Part shown: piece after piece, positions 55,648 to 60,732 of the stretch | Layout: each line of letters opens with the position of its first letter | How positions within the stretch are numbered: the stretch's first letter is position 1 | DNA from: Streptomyces sp. DH41 | Lineage (GTDB): Bacteria > Actinomycetota > Actinomycetes > Streptomycetales > Streptomycetaceae | Direction: 5' to 3' | DNA: 60,732 nucleotides | Assembly (NCBI RefSeq): GCF_029813785.1 | Contig: NZ_JARVKY010000036.1 | Span: forward strand, 1 to 60,732 | Translations under genes and position numbers: made by a program | Notes under the pieces: model-generated | The model's input: the letters and a program-made list of their open reading frames with translations, nothing else | The model's database searches: none | Told to the model about the DNA's origin: nothing

Positions 55648-55965
55648 TCAGCGTCGTTTGGCGTCGGCGTGGACGAGGGAGCGGATCACCAGGGCGCAGA
55701 CGGCGACCGAGGCGCCGGTGATGGCGACGGCCAGGAGCATCGAGACCAGGACGGCGCCGACGACCAGGACGACGGCCGTTCCGCCGCCGACGAGGGCGAG
55801 GGCGGTGCCGGGGGTGAGCTGCACCGTGGGCCGGGACGGCGCGGGAGCGACCGGAACAGGGGGCGGAACCTGCTCGCTCGGCACGACGGTGGTCGGCTCC
55901 ACGGTCACGGGCGGCATGAGGTGGCCGGCGGGCGTGGGGTTGGCCGGGATCTTGGGACGGAACAT
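55648..55965 (-). CDS. SpdD-like plasmid spread protein
   Basis: A 105-residue membrane protein: proline-rich hydrophilic N-terminus (PKIPANPTPAGHLMPPVTVEP in outline) followed by a long hydrophobic region (TALALVGGGTAVVLVVGAVLVSMLLAVAITGASVAVCALVIR in outline, two spans) and a basic end. This is the SpdD pattern of pSAM2-type elements, which helps the element spread between mycelial compartments after transfer. ATG 55965 is chosen by GGGAGA 8 nt upstream. Confidence 0.85.
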   Translation of the reverse strand: MFRPKIPANPTPAGHLMPPVTVEPTTVVPSEQVPPPVPVAPAPSRPTVQLTPGTALALVGGGTAVVLVVGAVLVSMLLAVAITGASVAVCALVIRSLVHADAKRR

Positions 55966-55988
55966 CGGTGTTCTCCCTTCGGGTCGTG

Positions 55989-56144
55989 TTACTTGACGAA
56001 GCCGTTGACGACGGGGGCCAGCACGCTGTCGGCGATGAGGAAGCCGCCGAGGAGGAGTACGGCGATGAGCCACCAGGGCGGGCGGATGAGCTTGACGCCG
56101 AGGTAGCCGACGGTGAGCAGCGCGAGCCAGAGCGGGACGTCCAT
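55989..56144 (-). CDS. Small spread-type membrane protein
   Basis: A 51-residue protein consisting almost entirely of two hydrophobic segments (PLWLALLTVGYLGVKLI and WWLIAVLLLGGFLIADSVL) joined by RPP. The ATG at 56144 follows AGGAGA by 7 nt. Similar tiny proteins sit between SpdD and the transfer genes of AICEs and are grouped with Spd proteins. The separate function is unknown. Confidence 0.75.
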   Translation of the reverse strand: MDVPLWLALLTVGYLGVKLIRPPWWLIAVLLLGGFLIADSVLAPVVNGFVK

Positions 56145-56155
56145 CGGTCGGTCTC

Positions 56156-56347
56156 CTAGCTGACGCGGCAGCGGTGAGTGCGGGCGGCGAGCTGGGCGGC
56201 GGACTGGCTGGAGTAGTCGGCGGACCAGCCGCAGCGGTCGTTGGTGCACACGGCGGCGTGTTTGGTCTGGCCCCGGCGGTCTCGGTGGGTGCCGATCTGC
56301 ACGGGGCCGATCCGCATGACGGAGTGGAAGAAGTCGCGGGCGGGCAT
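56156..56347 (-). CDS. Mobile element transfer protein (small Spd-type)
   Basis: A 63-residue soluble protein (ARDFFHSVMRIGPVQIGTHRDRRGQTKHAAVCTNDRCGWSADYSSQS in outline) with CTNDRCGW and a C-terminal HRCRV that may bind a metal. It belongs to the small transfer proteins recurring in Streptomyces conjugative elements. It is 11 bp upstream of the previous gene and follows the next one with a one-base gap; ATG 56347. Confidence 0.8.
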   Translation of the reverse strand: MPARDFFHSVMRIGPVQIGTHRDRRGQTKHAAVCTNDRCGWSADYSSQSAAQLAARTHRCRVS

Positions 56348-56348
56348 G

Positions 56349-56543
56349 TCAGCCGGTCTCCTCTCGGGTTGCGGTCGGGTCGGGGAAGGTGGCGCGGATG
56401 CCGGCGGCGGTGGCCGGGTCGGTGGTGCGCTGGGCGGCTTCCTCGGCGAGCAGGTGGGCGAGGTAGGGCCGGTCGGCGGCGGTCATCTCGCGAGCACTGT
56501 CGAGGTAGTCGGCTGCGGTCAGATCGGCCGGGTCACGGAGCAC
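56349..56543 (-). CDS. Small AICE protein of unknown function
   Basis: A 64-residue hydrophilic helical protein (LRDPADLTAADYLDSAREMTAADRPYLAHLLAEEAAQ in outline). GTG 56543 with GAAGG 11 nt upstream is the likely start, and the stop is one base before the next gene's ATG. Similar small acidic proteins occur at this position in related elements, but I assign no role. Confidence 0.65.
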   Translation of the reverse strand: MLRDPADLTAADYLDSAREMTAADRPYLAHLLAEEAAQRTTDPATAAGIRATFPDPTATREETG

Positions 56544-56562
56544 GGCATGTCTGCCTTCCGGG

Positions 56563-57231
56563 TCAGGTGAGTTGGGCGGCGATAGCGTCGGCAAGGTGCG
56601 AAGGGACGCCGAGGCGGGCGCGGAGGGTGTCGGTGTCGATCCGGGCACCGGTGCGGGCGTGGTGGTCATCGGCGACTTTGCGGGCGTGGTCGACCAGCGC
56701 GGCCGGGACCGGCACGGCGGAAGGCAGGGCCGGGGTTTCCTCGGCCTCCGGGACGGTGACGGGTTCGGGCGCCCGGGCCGGCTCAGTGACGGGGGCCGGT
56801 CCGGGCCCCATCTCGGGTGCGGAGTCCGGGGCCGGGGCGGTAGGTGCCGGCGGGGCCGAGGGGGGATCCGCGGGCGAGTGGGCGAGGAGGGTGCCACCCA
56901 TGAAGGCGAGGGCGGGCCAGGCGGCGACGAGGATGCGCAGCCAGGCCGGGACGTCGTCGAGGTCGAGGAGTCCGGCGGTGGCGACGTTGGCGCCGAGCGA
57001 TGCGACCAGGGCGATGAGGAACCAGCACCAGGCCAGCCGGGACGGCCCGTCGGCACGCAGCCGTCGCCAGGCGGCGACCAGGAGCAGGTCGACAGAGACG
57101 GGATAGGCCCAGGCTTTCCAGCCGGTCTGTCCGGCAGCGGCGGCGAGGTCGTGCAGGTGGGCGAAGGACAGTGCCCCGGCGATGACGGCCTGGACGAGTA
57201 CGGCGTCGACGCGGAGTGCGGGGCGGGCCAT
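56563..57231 (-). CDS. DUF2637 membrane protein of the transfer module
   Basis: A 222-residue protein. Four membrane spans are in the first half (AVLVQAVIAGALSFAHLHDLAAAAG, WAYPVSVDLLLVAAW, WCWFLIALVASLGANVATAGLL, LRILVAAWPALAFMGG), the DUF2637/SpdB-type arrangement. A Pro/Ala-rich linker follows, then a C-terminal helix-turn-helix-like end (ARIDTDTLRARLGVPSHLADAI). It is found next to TraB/TraSA in Streptomyces elements and is implicated in intramycelial spread. ATG 57231 with GGAAGGAG at 5 nt is preferred over GTG 57234. Confidence 0.85.
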   Translation of the reverse strand: MARPALRVDAVLVQAVIAGALSFAHLHDLAAAAGQTGWKAWAYPVSVDLLLVAAWRRLRADGPSRLAWCWFLIALVASLGANVATAGLLDLDDVPAWLRILVAAWPALAFMGGTLLAHSPADPPSAPPAPTAPAPDSAPEMGPGPAPVTEPARAPEPVTVPEAEETPALPSAVPVPAALVDHARKVADDHHARTGARIDTDTLRARLGVPSHLADAIAAQLT

Positions 57232-57315
57232 CACGGCTCCTTCCTGTGAGCAGGCATGGCGGGGGTAGGGACCCGGCGCGAAGGGCGGTCGCGCCGTCCG
57301 TGGGAGGGGTAGGTG

Positions 57316-58671
57316 TCAGGCGGTGGCGGGGGCGGTCTTGGACAGCGGCACGCGGGCCGAGGGCAGCGGAGCAACCGCGGGCCGGAAGGGCGCGAGGGCG
57401 GGCAGCTCGGGGGTGCGGTCAGCGTGCTTGTTGCAGACGTTCACGGCCTGGCGCAGCGTGGTGTGCGGGGCGCGGATGCGGTGCCAGCCGCCGGTGGAGT
57501 CCCCGGCGATGGCGATTCCGCGTGTCTCGGCGGGGATCTGGATGGCGGCGAGGACGGCGTCCGGGGCGATGTCGCCGAAGGCCATGTTCGCGGACGTCTC
57601 GTCGTTGACGCGGTGGGCGGTGCGGCCGGTGAGCTGGGCGCGGAGCATGGTGATGCCCTTGCCGAGTTCGGAGCCGAAGCGCTGCCCGCAGATCTCCAGG
57701 TAGACGCCGGCCGCACGGCCGAGCTGGGCGAGGCGGACGAGGGCGGTGATGATCCGGTCCCTGCGCTTCTCTTCCTCCTTGCTGGCGAAGAGAGCGAGTT
57801 CGGCGACCTCGTCGACCAGGACGACGACCGGCACCGGCCGCAGGTCCTCGGGCAGGTCCCAGATGTCGGCGGCGATCTCCGCATCCGGCACGGCGACGCT
57901 GATCCGCTGCTCGGCGCGGATGAGCTGATACACGTCCTGCATGTGGGACACCAGCGCCTCCAGCAGCTCCAGCGCGGTATCCGGGTTGTCGGCGAGCGCG
58001 GAGAACCGGCGGGCCAGCGGGAACAGCTCGACCCCTTGCTTGCAGTCGATGCCGACCAGCGCGACGTGGTGCGGGGCGAGCCCGGCCACGAGGTTGCGCT
58101 GATAGACAGACTTGCCGGACTCCGTAGCGCCGAGGGTCAGACCGTGCGGGACGGCGCGGTAGTCGCGGTAGTGCACCGAGCCGTCCTCCCGCAACGCGAC
58201 CGGAACGCGCATCGGTCGGGTGTCGGTCTTGGCCGGCATCTGCACCCGCTTGAGCACGTCGTAGCCGGTCATCCGGATCTCGACCACCCCGGAGCGCAGC
58301 TCACGGGAGGTGACGCCGTACATCCCGAAGGAGTGGCGCAGCCGGTCCGAAGCGGCGGCGACGTCGAAGGCGTCCTGTCCCGGGCGGAGTTTGAGCCGAA
58401 GGACCAGGCCGGTGTGGGTGGGCCGCAGCCGCAGGATGCGCGGCGCGCGCGATTCCGGTGCCGGGCGGTTGGCCATCCGGGCCAGCATGAGGCGCCAGCG
58501 CGAGGGCGGGACCGTCAGCCCGCAGGCCTCCATGACGGAGGCGTAGCGGACCAGGACGCGCACGACAGCGAAGGTGACCCCGAAGGTCATCCAGTACCAG
58601 GCGGGACGCCGCCACCGCAGGAGACCCGCAGCGGCGACGACCACCAGCAGTAAGACCGTCGGCCACGTCAT
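57316..58671 (-). CDS. FtsK/SpoIIIE-type DNA translocase TraSA
   Basis: Moves double-stranded element DNA between mycelia, the single-protein conjugation mode of actinomycetes. The 451-residue protein has two N-terminal spans (VLLLVVVAAAGLL, WMTFGVTFAVVRVLV), Walker A LTLGATESGKSVYQ (residues ~196-209), Walker B VPVVVLVDEVAELALF (~282-297) and the FtsK-type end QLTGRTAHRVNDETSANMAFGD in outline. It is shorter than chromosomal FtsK and lacks a gamma DNA-reading domain, as TraSA/TraB proteins do. It lies 3 bp downstream of the SCO3933-family gene. Confidence 0.94.
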   Translation of the reverse strand: MTWPTVLLLVVVAAAGLLRWRRPAWYWMTFGVTFAVVRVLVRYASVMEACGLTVPPSRWRLMLARMANRPAPESRAPRILRLRPTHTGLVLRLKLRPGQDAFDVAAASDRLRHSFGMYGVTSRELRSGVVEIRMTGYDVLKRVQMPAKTDTRPMRVPVALREDGSVHYRDYRAVPHGLTLGATESGKSVYQRNLVAGLAPHHVALVGIDCKQGVELFPLARRFSALADNPDTALELLEALVSHMQDVYQLIRAEQRISVAVPDAEIAADIWDLPEDLRPVPVVVLVDEVAELALFASKEEEKRRDRIITALVRLAQLGRAAGVYLEICGQRFGSELGKGITMLRAQLTGRTAHRVNDETSANMAFGDIAPDAVLAAIQIPAETRGIAIAGDSTGGWHRIRAPHTTLRQAVNVCNKHADRTPELPALAPFRPAVAPLPSARVPLSKTAPATA

Positions 58672-58674
58672 GGC

Positions 58675-59031
58675 TCAGGCCGCCTTCGAGCCCGTGCCCG
58701 TGGTGGCCAGCGAGGTGACGGCGACCGCGCGGAAGGCGATGCCGTGCCGCTTCTGGCCGTTGAAGTCGTTCTCCCACGGCCGGGCGATCAGACCCGTGAG
58801 CGCGACCGGGGTGCCCATGGTCAGCTCACCGGAGATGCCGGTCTCCGGAACGGTGACGGACAGGATCTCGACTTCATCGTTGGCCGCGAACATCACGTTC
58901 ACGGTCATCAGCTTCGCGCCGGTCTCGGCGTCGAGGGCCAGTTCGCCGGTCCGGCGGTCCTTCACCTTCGGCTCCGGGGTCTTGGCGACCATCACGACCG
59001 CAGCGGAGGTATCGACGGGGATCTGACGCAC
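58675..59031 (-). CDS. SCO3933-family AICE protein
   Basis: A 118-residue protein (RQIPVDTSAAVVMVAKTPEPKVKDRRTGE..., TVNVMFAANDEVEILSVTVPE, GTPVALTGLIARPWENDFNGQKRHGIAFRAVAV in outline) with the beta-rich look of an OB-fold. NCBI uses the name SCO3933 family regulatory protein; a DNA-binding role in transfer or replication is plausible but unproven. GTG 59031 follows GAGGAG by 10 nt. It heads the leftward transfer/replication operon, whose promoter carries two copies of the KorSA-like operator. Confidence 0.82.
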   Translation of the reverse strand: MRQIPVDTSAAVVMVAKTPEPKVKDRRTGELALDAETGAKLMTVNVMFAANDEVEILSVTVPETGISGELTMGTPVALTGLIARPWENDFNGQKRHGIAFRAVAVTSLATTGTGSKAA

Positions 59032-59063
59032 AGCGGATCACTCCTCTATAGGTGCTGGACTCT

Positions 59064-59085
59064 GTCACTCATGTATATGAGTGAC
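59064..59085. promoter_or_regulatory. KorSA-type operator copy 1 (perfect palindrome)
   Basis: GTCACTCAT-GTAT-ATGAGTGAC is a 9-bp perfect inverted repeat, 33 bp upstream of the SCO3933-family start. It shares the ACTCnTGTAnATGAGT core with two other sites near the GntR gene. Confidence 0.8.
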
Positions 59086-59163
59086 ATGAAGAAGAGTGCA
59101 CCACTCCTGTACATGAGTCAACCCGCCGCGACACCGAAGTCACGACGGGTTGCGAGAAGTTGA
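59071..59163 (+). CDS. Micro-ORF built on a duplicated Nudix gene start
   Basis: A 30-codon frame starting ATG 59071 (MYMSDMKKSAPLLYMSQP, then AATPKSRRVARS). Its LLYMSQPAATP segment nearly repeats the sequence spanning the Nudix gene start (LLYMSQPQEATSTP), over an identical 20-bp block. Both operator copies 1 and 2 lie inside or overlap it. No ribosome site is evident. It may be a relic of an upstream duplication of the Nudix 5' end, or a leader peptide under operator control. Confidence 0.3.
   Translation: MYMSDMKKSAPLLYMSQPAATPKSRRVARS
59103..59123. promoter_or_regulatory. KorSA-type operator copy 2
   Basis: ACTCCTGTACATGAGT is palindromic at its arms (ACTC...GAGT, TGTACA centre). The 20-bp block CTCCTGTACATGAGTCAACC at 59104-59123 is identical to 59972-59991. 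Confidence 0.8.
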
Positions 59164-59170
59164 GCGAGCG

Positions 59171-59950
59171 TCAGTCGGCCGCAGGGATCCGGTACTCGAA
59201 AACGAACTGGTCAGCGGCCATGAGCGTGTCGCAGACCTCCACCACGACTCCGGCGGTCGTACGGGCCTCCCGGATCAGGTGAACCACCGGCGCACCCGGA
59301 CTCAGCGCCAGCTCGGAGGCTTCCGCCTTGGAGGCCGGCCGCGCTTGCAGCGTCTCGACGAACTCCGCGAACTCATGCCCGTGGTCTTCGAGTCGGGCGT
59401 AGATGCCACCGCCGCCGGGGTTCTCGGCGAACAGCTCGGGGATGTCCTTGACGACGTCCCACGGGAGGTAGGAGGAGGCGGTCTCGACCGGGGTGCCGTT
59501 ACGGAAGTAGAGACGCCGCCGGGCGAGCACCTGAGTGCCGGCGGGGACACCGAGCCGCTGGGCGGTATCCGCGGGGGACTCCATGGGCCCGATGTAGAGG
59601 ACGCTCACCTTGGCCGTGGCGCCGGACTGCGCAGACTCCGCGAGATAAGCGGCCTTACCCCCCTGGCGGAGCGAGCGCCGGAAACGGTCGGAGGAACGGT
59701 GCCGCACCGGCGGCCGGTCCTTCACGATCGAGCCCTTGCCGTGCCGGGTCTCGACGAGCCCACTCGCCCGCACCTCGACCATGGCCTTACGGATCGTGCC
59801 CCCGGACACGCCGTAGCGGTCCACCAGCTCCGATTCACTCGGCACCATGTCACCGGGCTTGAGCACACCCGCCCGGATCTGCTGCACAATCTCGTCCGCG
59901 ATCTGCACGTACCGAGGCCCGGACCTGCCCCCCTCTACCGCAGTTCCCAT
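59171..59950 (-). CDS. GntR/HutC-family repressor, KorSA-like
   Basis: A 259-residue regulator: GntR winged helix (YVQIADEIVQQIRAGVLKPGDMVPSESELVDRYGVSGGTIRKAM in outline, residues ~14-60) and a C-terminal UTRA effector domain (RLGVPAGTQVLARRRLYFRNGTPVETASSYLPW in outline; PVVHLIREARTTAGVVVEV). In pSAM2, KorSA of this family represses transfer and replication. ATG 59950 follows GAAGGA by about 7 nt. It is divergent from the Nudix gene across a 30-bp gap holding operator copy 3, so it probably represses itself, the Nudix gene and the transfer operon. Confidence 0.92.
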   Translation of the reverse strand: MGTAVEGGRSGPRYVQIADEIVQQIRAGVLKPGDMVPSESELVDRYGVSGGTIRKAMVEVRASGLVETRHGKGSIVKDRPPVRHRSSDRFRRSLRQGGKAAYLAESAQSGATAKVSVLYIGPMESPADTAQRLGVPAGTQVLARRRLYFRNGTPVETASSYLPWDVVKDIPELFAENPGGGGIYARLEDHGHEFAEFVETLQARPASKAEASELALSPGAPVVHLIREARTTAGVVVEVCDTLMAADQFVFEYRIPAAD

Positions 59951-59970
59951 AGTCCTTCTCTGCCTCCTAT

Positions 59971-59991
59971 GCTCCTGTACATGAGTCAACC
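59971..59991. promoter_or_regulatory. KorSA-type operator copy 3, spanning the Nudix start codon
   Basis: CTCCTGTACATGAGTCAACC at 59972-59991 repeats copy 2 exactly over 20 bp and contains the Nudix ATG (59981-59983). It lies between the divergent repressor and Nudix starts, so bound repressor would block both. Confidence 0.82.
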
Positions 59992-60433
59992 ACAGGAAGC
60001 AACGTCGACGCCCCTGCACTCCGTGTCAGTAGCCGGGGTAGTGGTGCGCGAAGACGGCCGCCTCCTGGCGATCCGCCGAGCCGACAACGGCACCTGGGAA
60101 CTCCCCGGCGGTGTGCTCGAACTGGACGAGACCCCGGAAGCCGGCGTCGCCCGCGAGGTCCTGGAAGAGACAGGCATCCAGGTCGAGGTCGACGAACTCA
60201 CCGGTGTCTACAAGAACACCACCCGAGGCATCGTCGCCCTGGTCTTCCGGTGCAAACCCTCCGGCGGCGTCGAGCGCACGTCCAGCGAGTCGACAGCCGT
60301 CTCCTGGCTCACGCCCGACGAGGTGAGTAAGTACATGGCCGAGGTCTACGCAGTCAGGCTCTTGGATGCCCTGGACGGCAACGGTCCCCACGTACGAAGC
60401 CATAACGGCAAGCACCTCATCCCAGCGGGATAA
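59981..60433 (+). CDS. Nudix hydrolase, Pif-like AICE immunity factor candidate
   Basis: A 150-residue Nudix protein with a perfect Nudix box, GVLELDETPEAGVAREVLEE then TGI (residues ~40-62; GX5EX7REUXEEXGU). WELPGG precedes it. In pSAM2 the immunity factor Pif, which stops redundant transfer between element-carrying cells, is a Nudix protein near korSA; position and family support the same role here, by inference. The ATG 59981 lies inside operator copy 3; ATG 59969 is in frame, but neither has a clear ribosome site, so the mRNA may be leaderless. It is the only established element gene on the plus strand. Confidence 0.85.
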   Translation: MSQPQEATSTPLHSVSVAGVVVREDGRLLAIRRADNGTWELPGGVLELDETPEAGVAREVLEETGIQVEVDELTGVYKNTTRGIVALVFRCKPSGGVERTSSESTAVSWLTPDEVSKYMAEVYAVRLLDALDGNGPHVRSHNGKHLIPAG

Positions 60434-60732
60434 GACTTTCCCTACTTCATCAAGGCCCGCGCACGGCGCGGGCGCGCGCCGCCTCTACGGCGCGGCCCGC
60501 CTCCTGTCTTCGCCCCGGCTGGCCGCGCCCGGCGGCGCGCTCGGCGACTGCGGGCATGAAGGTGGGAAGACACCCTCTGTGGCTGGGGCGGTCGGCTCCA
60601 CGGCTTTAGAGGCCGTTCTCTTTCCGAATGCCGTGTGCGGATTCCGCTGGTCAGGCATGAGATTGCGGCTGTGGCGGGAGTCTCGACTCGTTGCTGATCG
60701 AGTCGGTGGGGGTGGCGGATGCCGTCGATGCG
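60434..60732. other. Gene-free right edge of the window
   Basis: After the Nudix stop there is a compact GC hairpin (60456-60472, CCCGCGC-ACG-GCGCGGG) that may terminate it, then GC-rich sequence with a CGACTC/GAGTCG inverted repeat near 60684-60706. No start codon with ribosome site, no tRNA copy and no clear transfer-origin repeats are visible. The element or an adjacent gene may continue beyond 60732. Confidence 0.5.

Larger units (their letters stand above)
52617..60732. mobile_element. pSAM2-type integrative and conjugative element (AICE), left part
   Basis: From the tRNA-Gly gene rightward the genes are integrase, excisionase, HUH replication initiator, spread proteins, FtsK-like translocase, SCO3933-family protein, GntR repressor and Nudix gene, the canonical AICE order. 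Codon usage is less extreme than in the core. The 3' end of the tRNA (CGTCACCCGCT) does not recur before the window ends, so attR, and perhaps more cargo, lies outside, or the element is decayed at that end. Confidence 0.9.

Noticed and set aside
60434..60732. attR or transfer-origin repeats of the AICE
   Set aside because: No copy of the tRNA 3' end and no clustered 8-bp direct repeats are visible in this interval.

Overview
This is a high-GC actinobacterial chromosome segment, almost certainly from Streptomyces. The codons are strongly GC3-biased. Gene content and order (purA, kynurenine genes, fba-pyrE, clpB, dnaK-grpE-dnaJ-hspR, dcd, tRNA-Gly) match, from memory, the S. coelicolor core region around SCO3629-SCO3700. 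All assignments come from reading the sequence and from family knowledge; no database search was run.

Layout. 1-9.4 kb: purA, a degenerate diacylglycerol-kinase-fold protein, a MarR/GbsR regulator divergent from an ABC exporter, a cupin, a CYP107-like P450 and a secreted GH10 xylanase. 9.4-17.7 kb: a whiJ-type triad (DUF397, XRE regulator, HATPase), two tandem histidine kinase/response regulator pairs in one operon, a membrane acyltransferase and a DUF1023 hydrolase. 17.9-21.1 kb: tryptophan-to-anthranilate genes (formamidase, kynureninase, tryptophan 2,3-dioxygenase). 21.2-27.3 kb: DUF3151, fba, pyrE, aldose epimerase, a tail-anchored SRPBCC protein and a third two-component pair. 27.6-33.4 kb: membrane-fused spermidine synthase, DUF2617, small proteins, aminotransferase, YbjN protein. 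33.4-45.8 kb: clpB, a small exported peptide with a degenerate Rieske-like partner, three paralogous LuxR-type regulators, an orphan sugar-binding lipoprotein and the hspR-controlled dnaK operon. clpB and dnaK both carry HAIR-type HspR operators. 45.8-52.3 kb: a WecA/MraY-like protein, an EtfD-like Fe-S oxidoreductase, a Yip1 protein, a phosphoribosyltransferase, dcd and a 52-residue zinc-ribbon protein.

52.6 kb to the end: a tRNA-Gly(CCC) gene followed by an actinomycete integrative and conjugative element (AICE) of the pSAM2 type. It carries integrase, excisionase, HUH-type replication initiator, Spd-type spread proteins, an FtsK/TraSA translocase, an SCO3933-family protein, a KorSA-like GntR repressor and a divergent Nudix gene resembling the pSAM2 immunity factor Pif. 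Three copies of a palindromic operator flank the control genes. One spans the Nudix start codon, and its 20-bp core is duplicated inside a 30-codon micro-ORF. The far attachment site is not in the window.

The most novel-looking material is this AICE control region, the exported peptide/degenerate Rieske/triple LuxR cluster, a 40-codon ORF with a terminator abutting its stop, and repeated in-frame GC-rich minisatellites in loops and tails of many core proteins.
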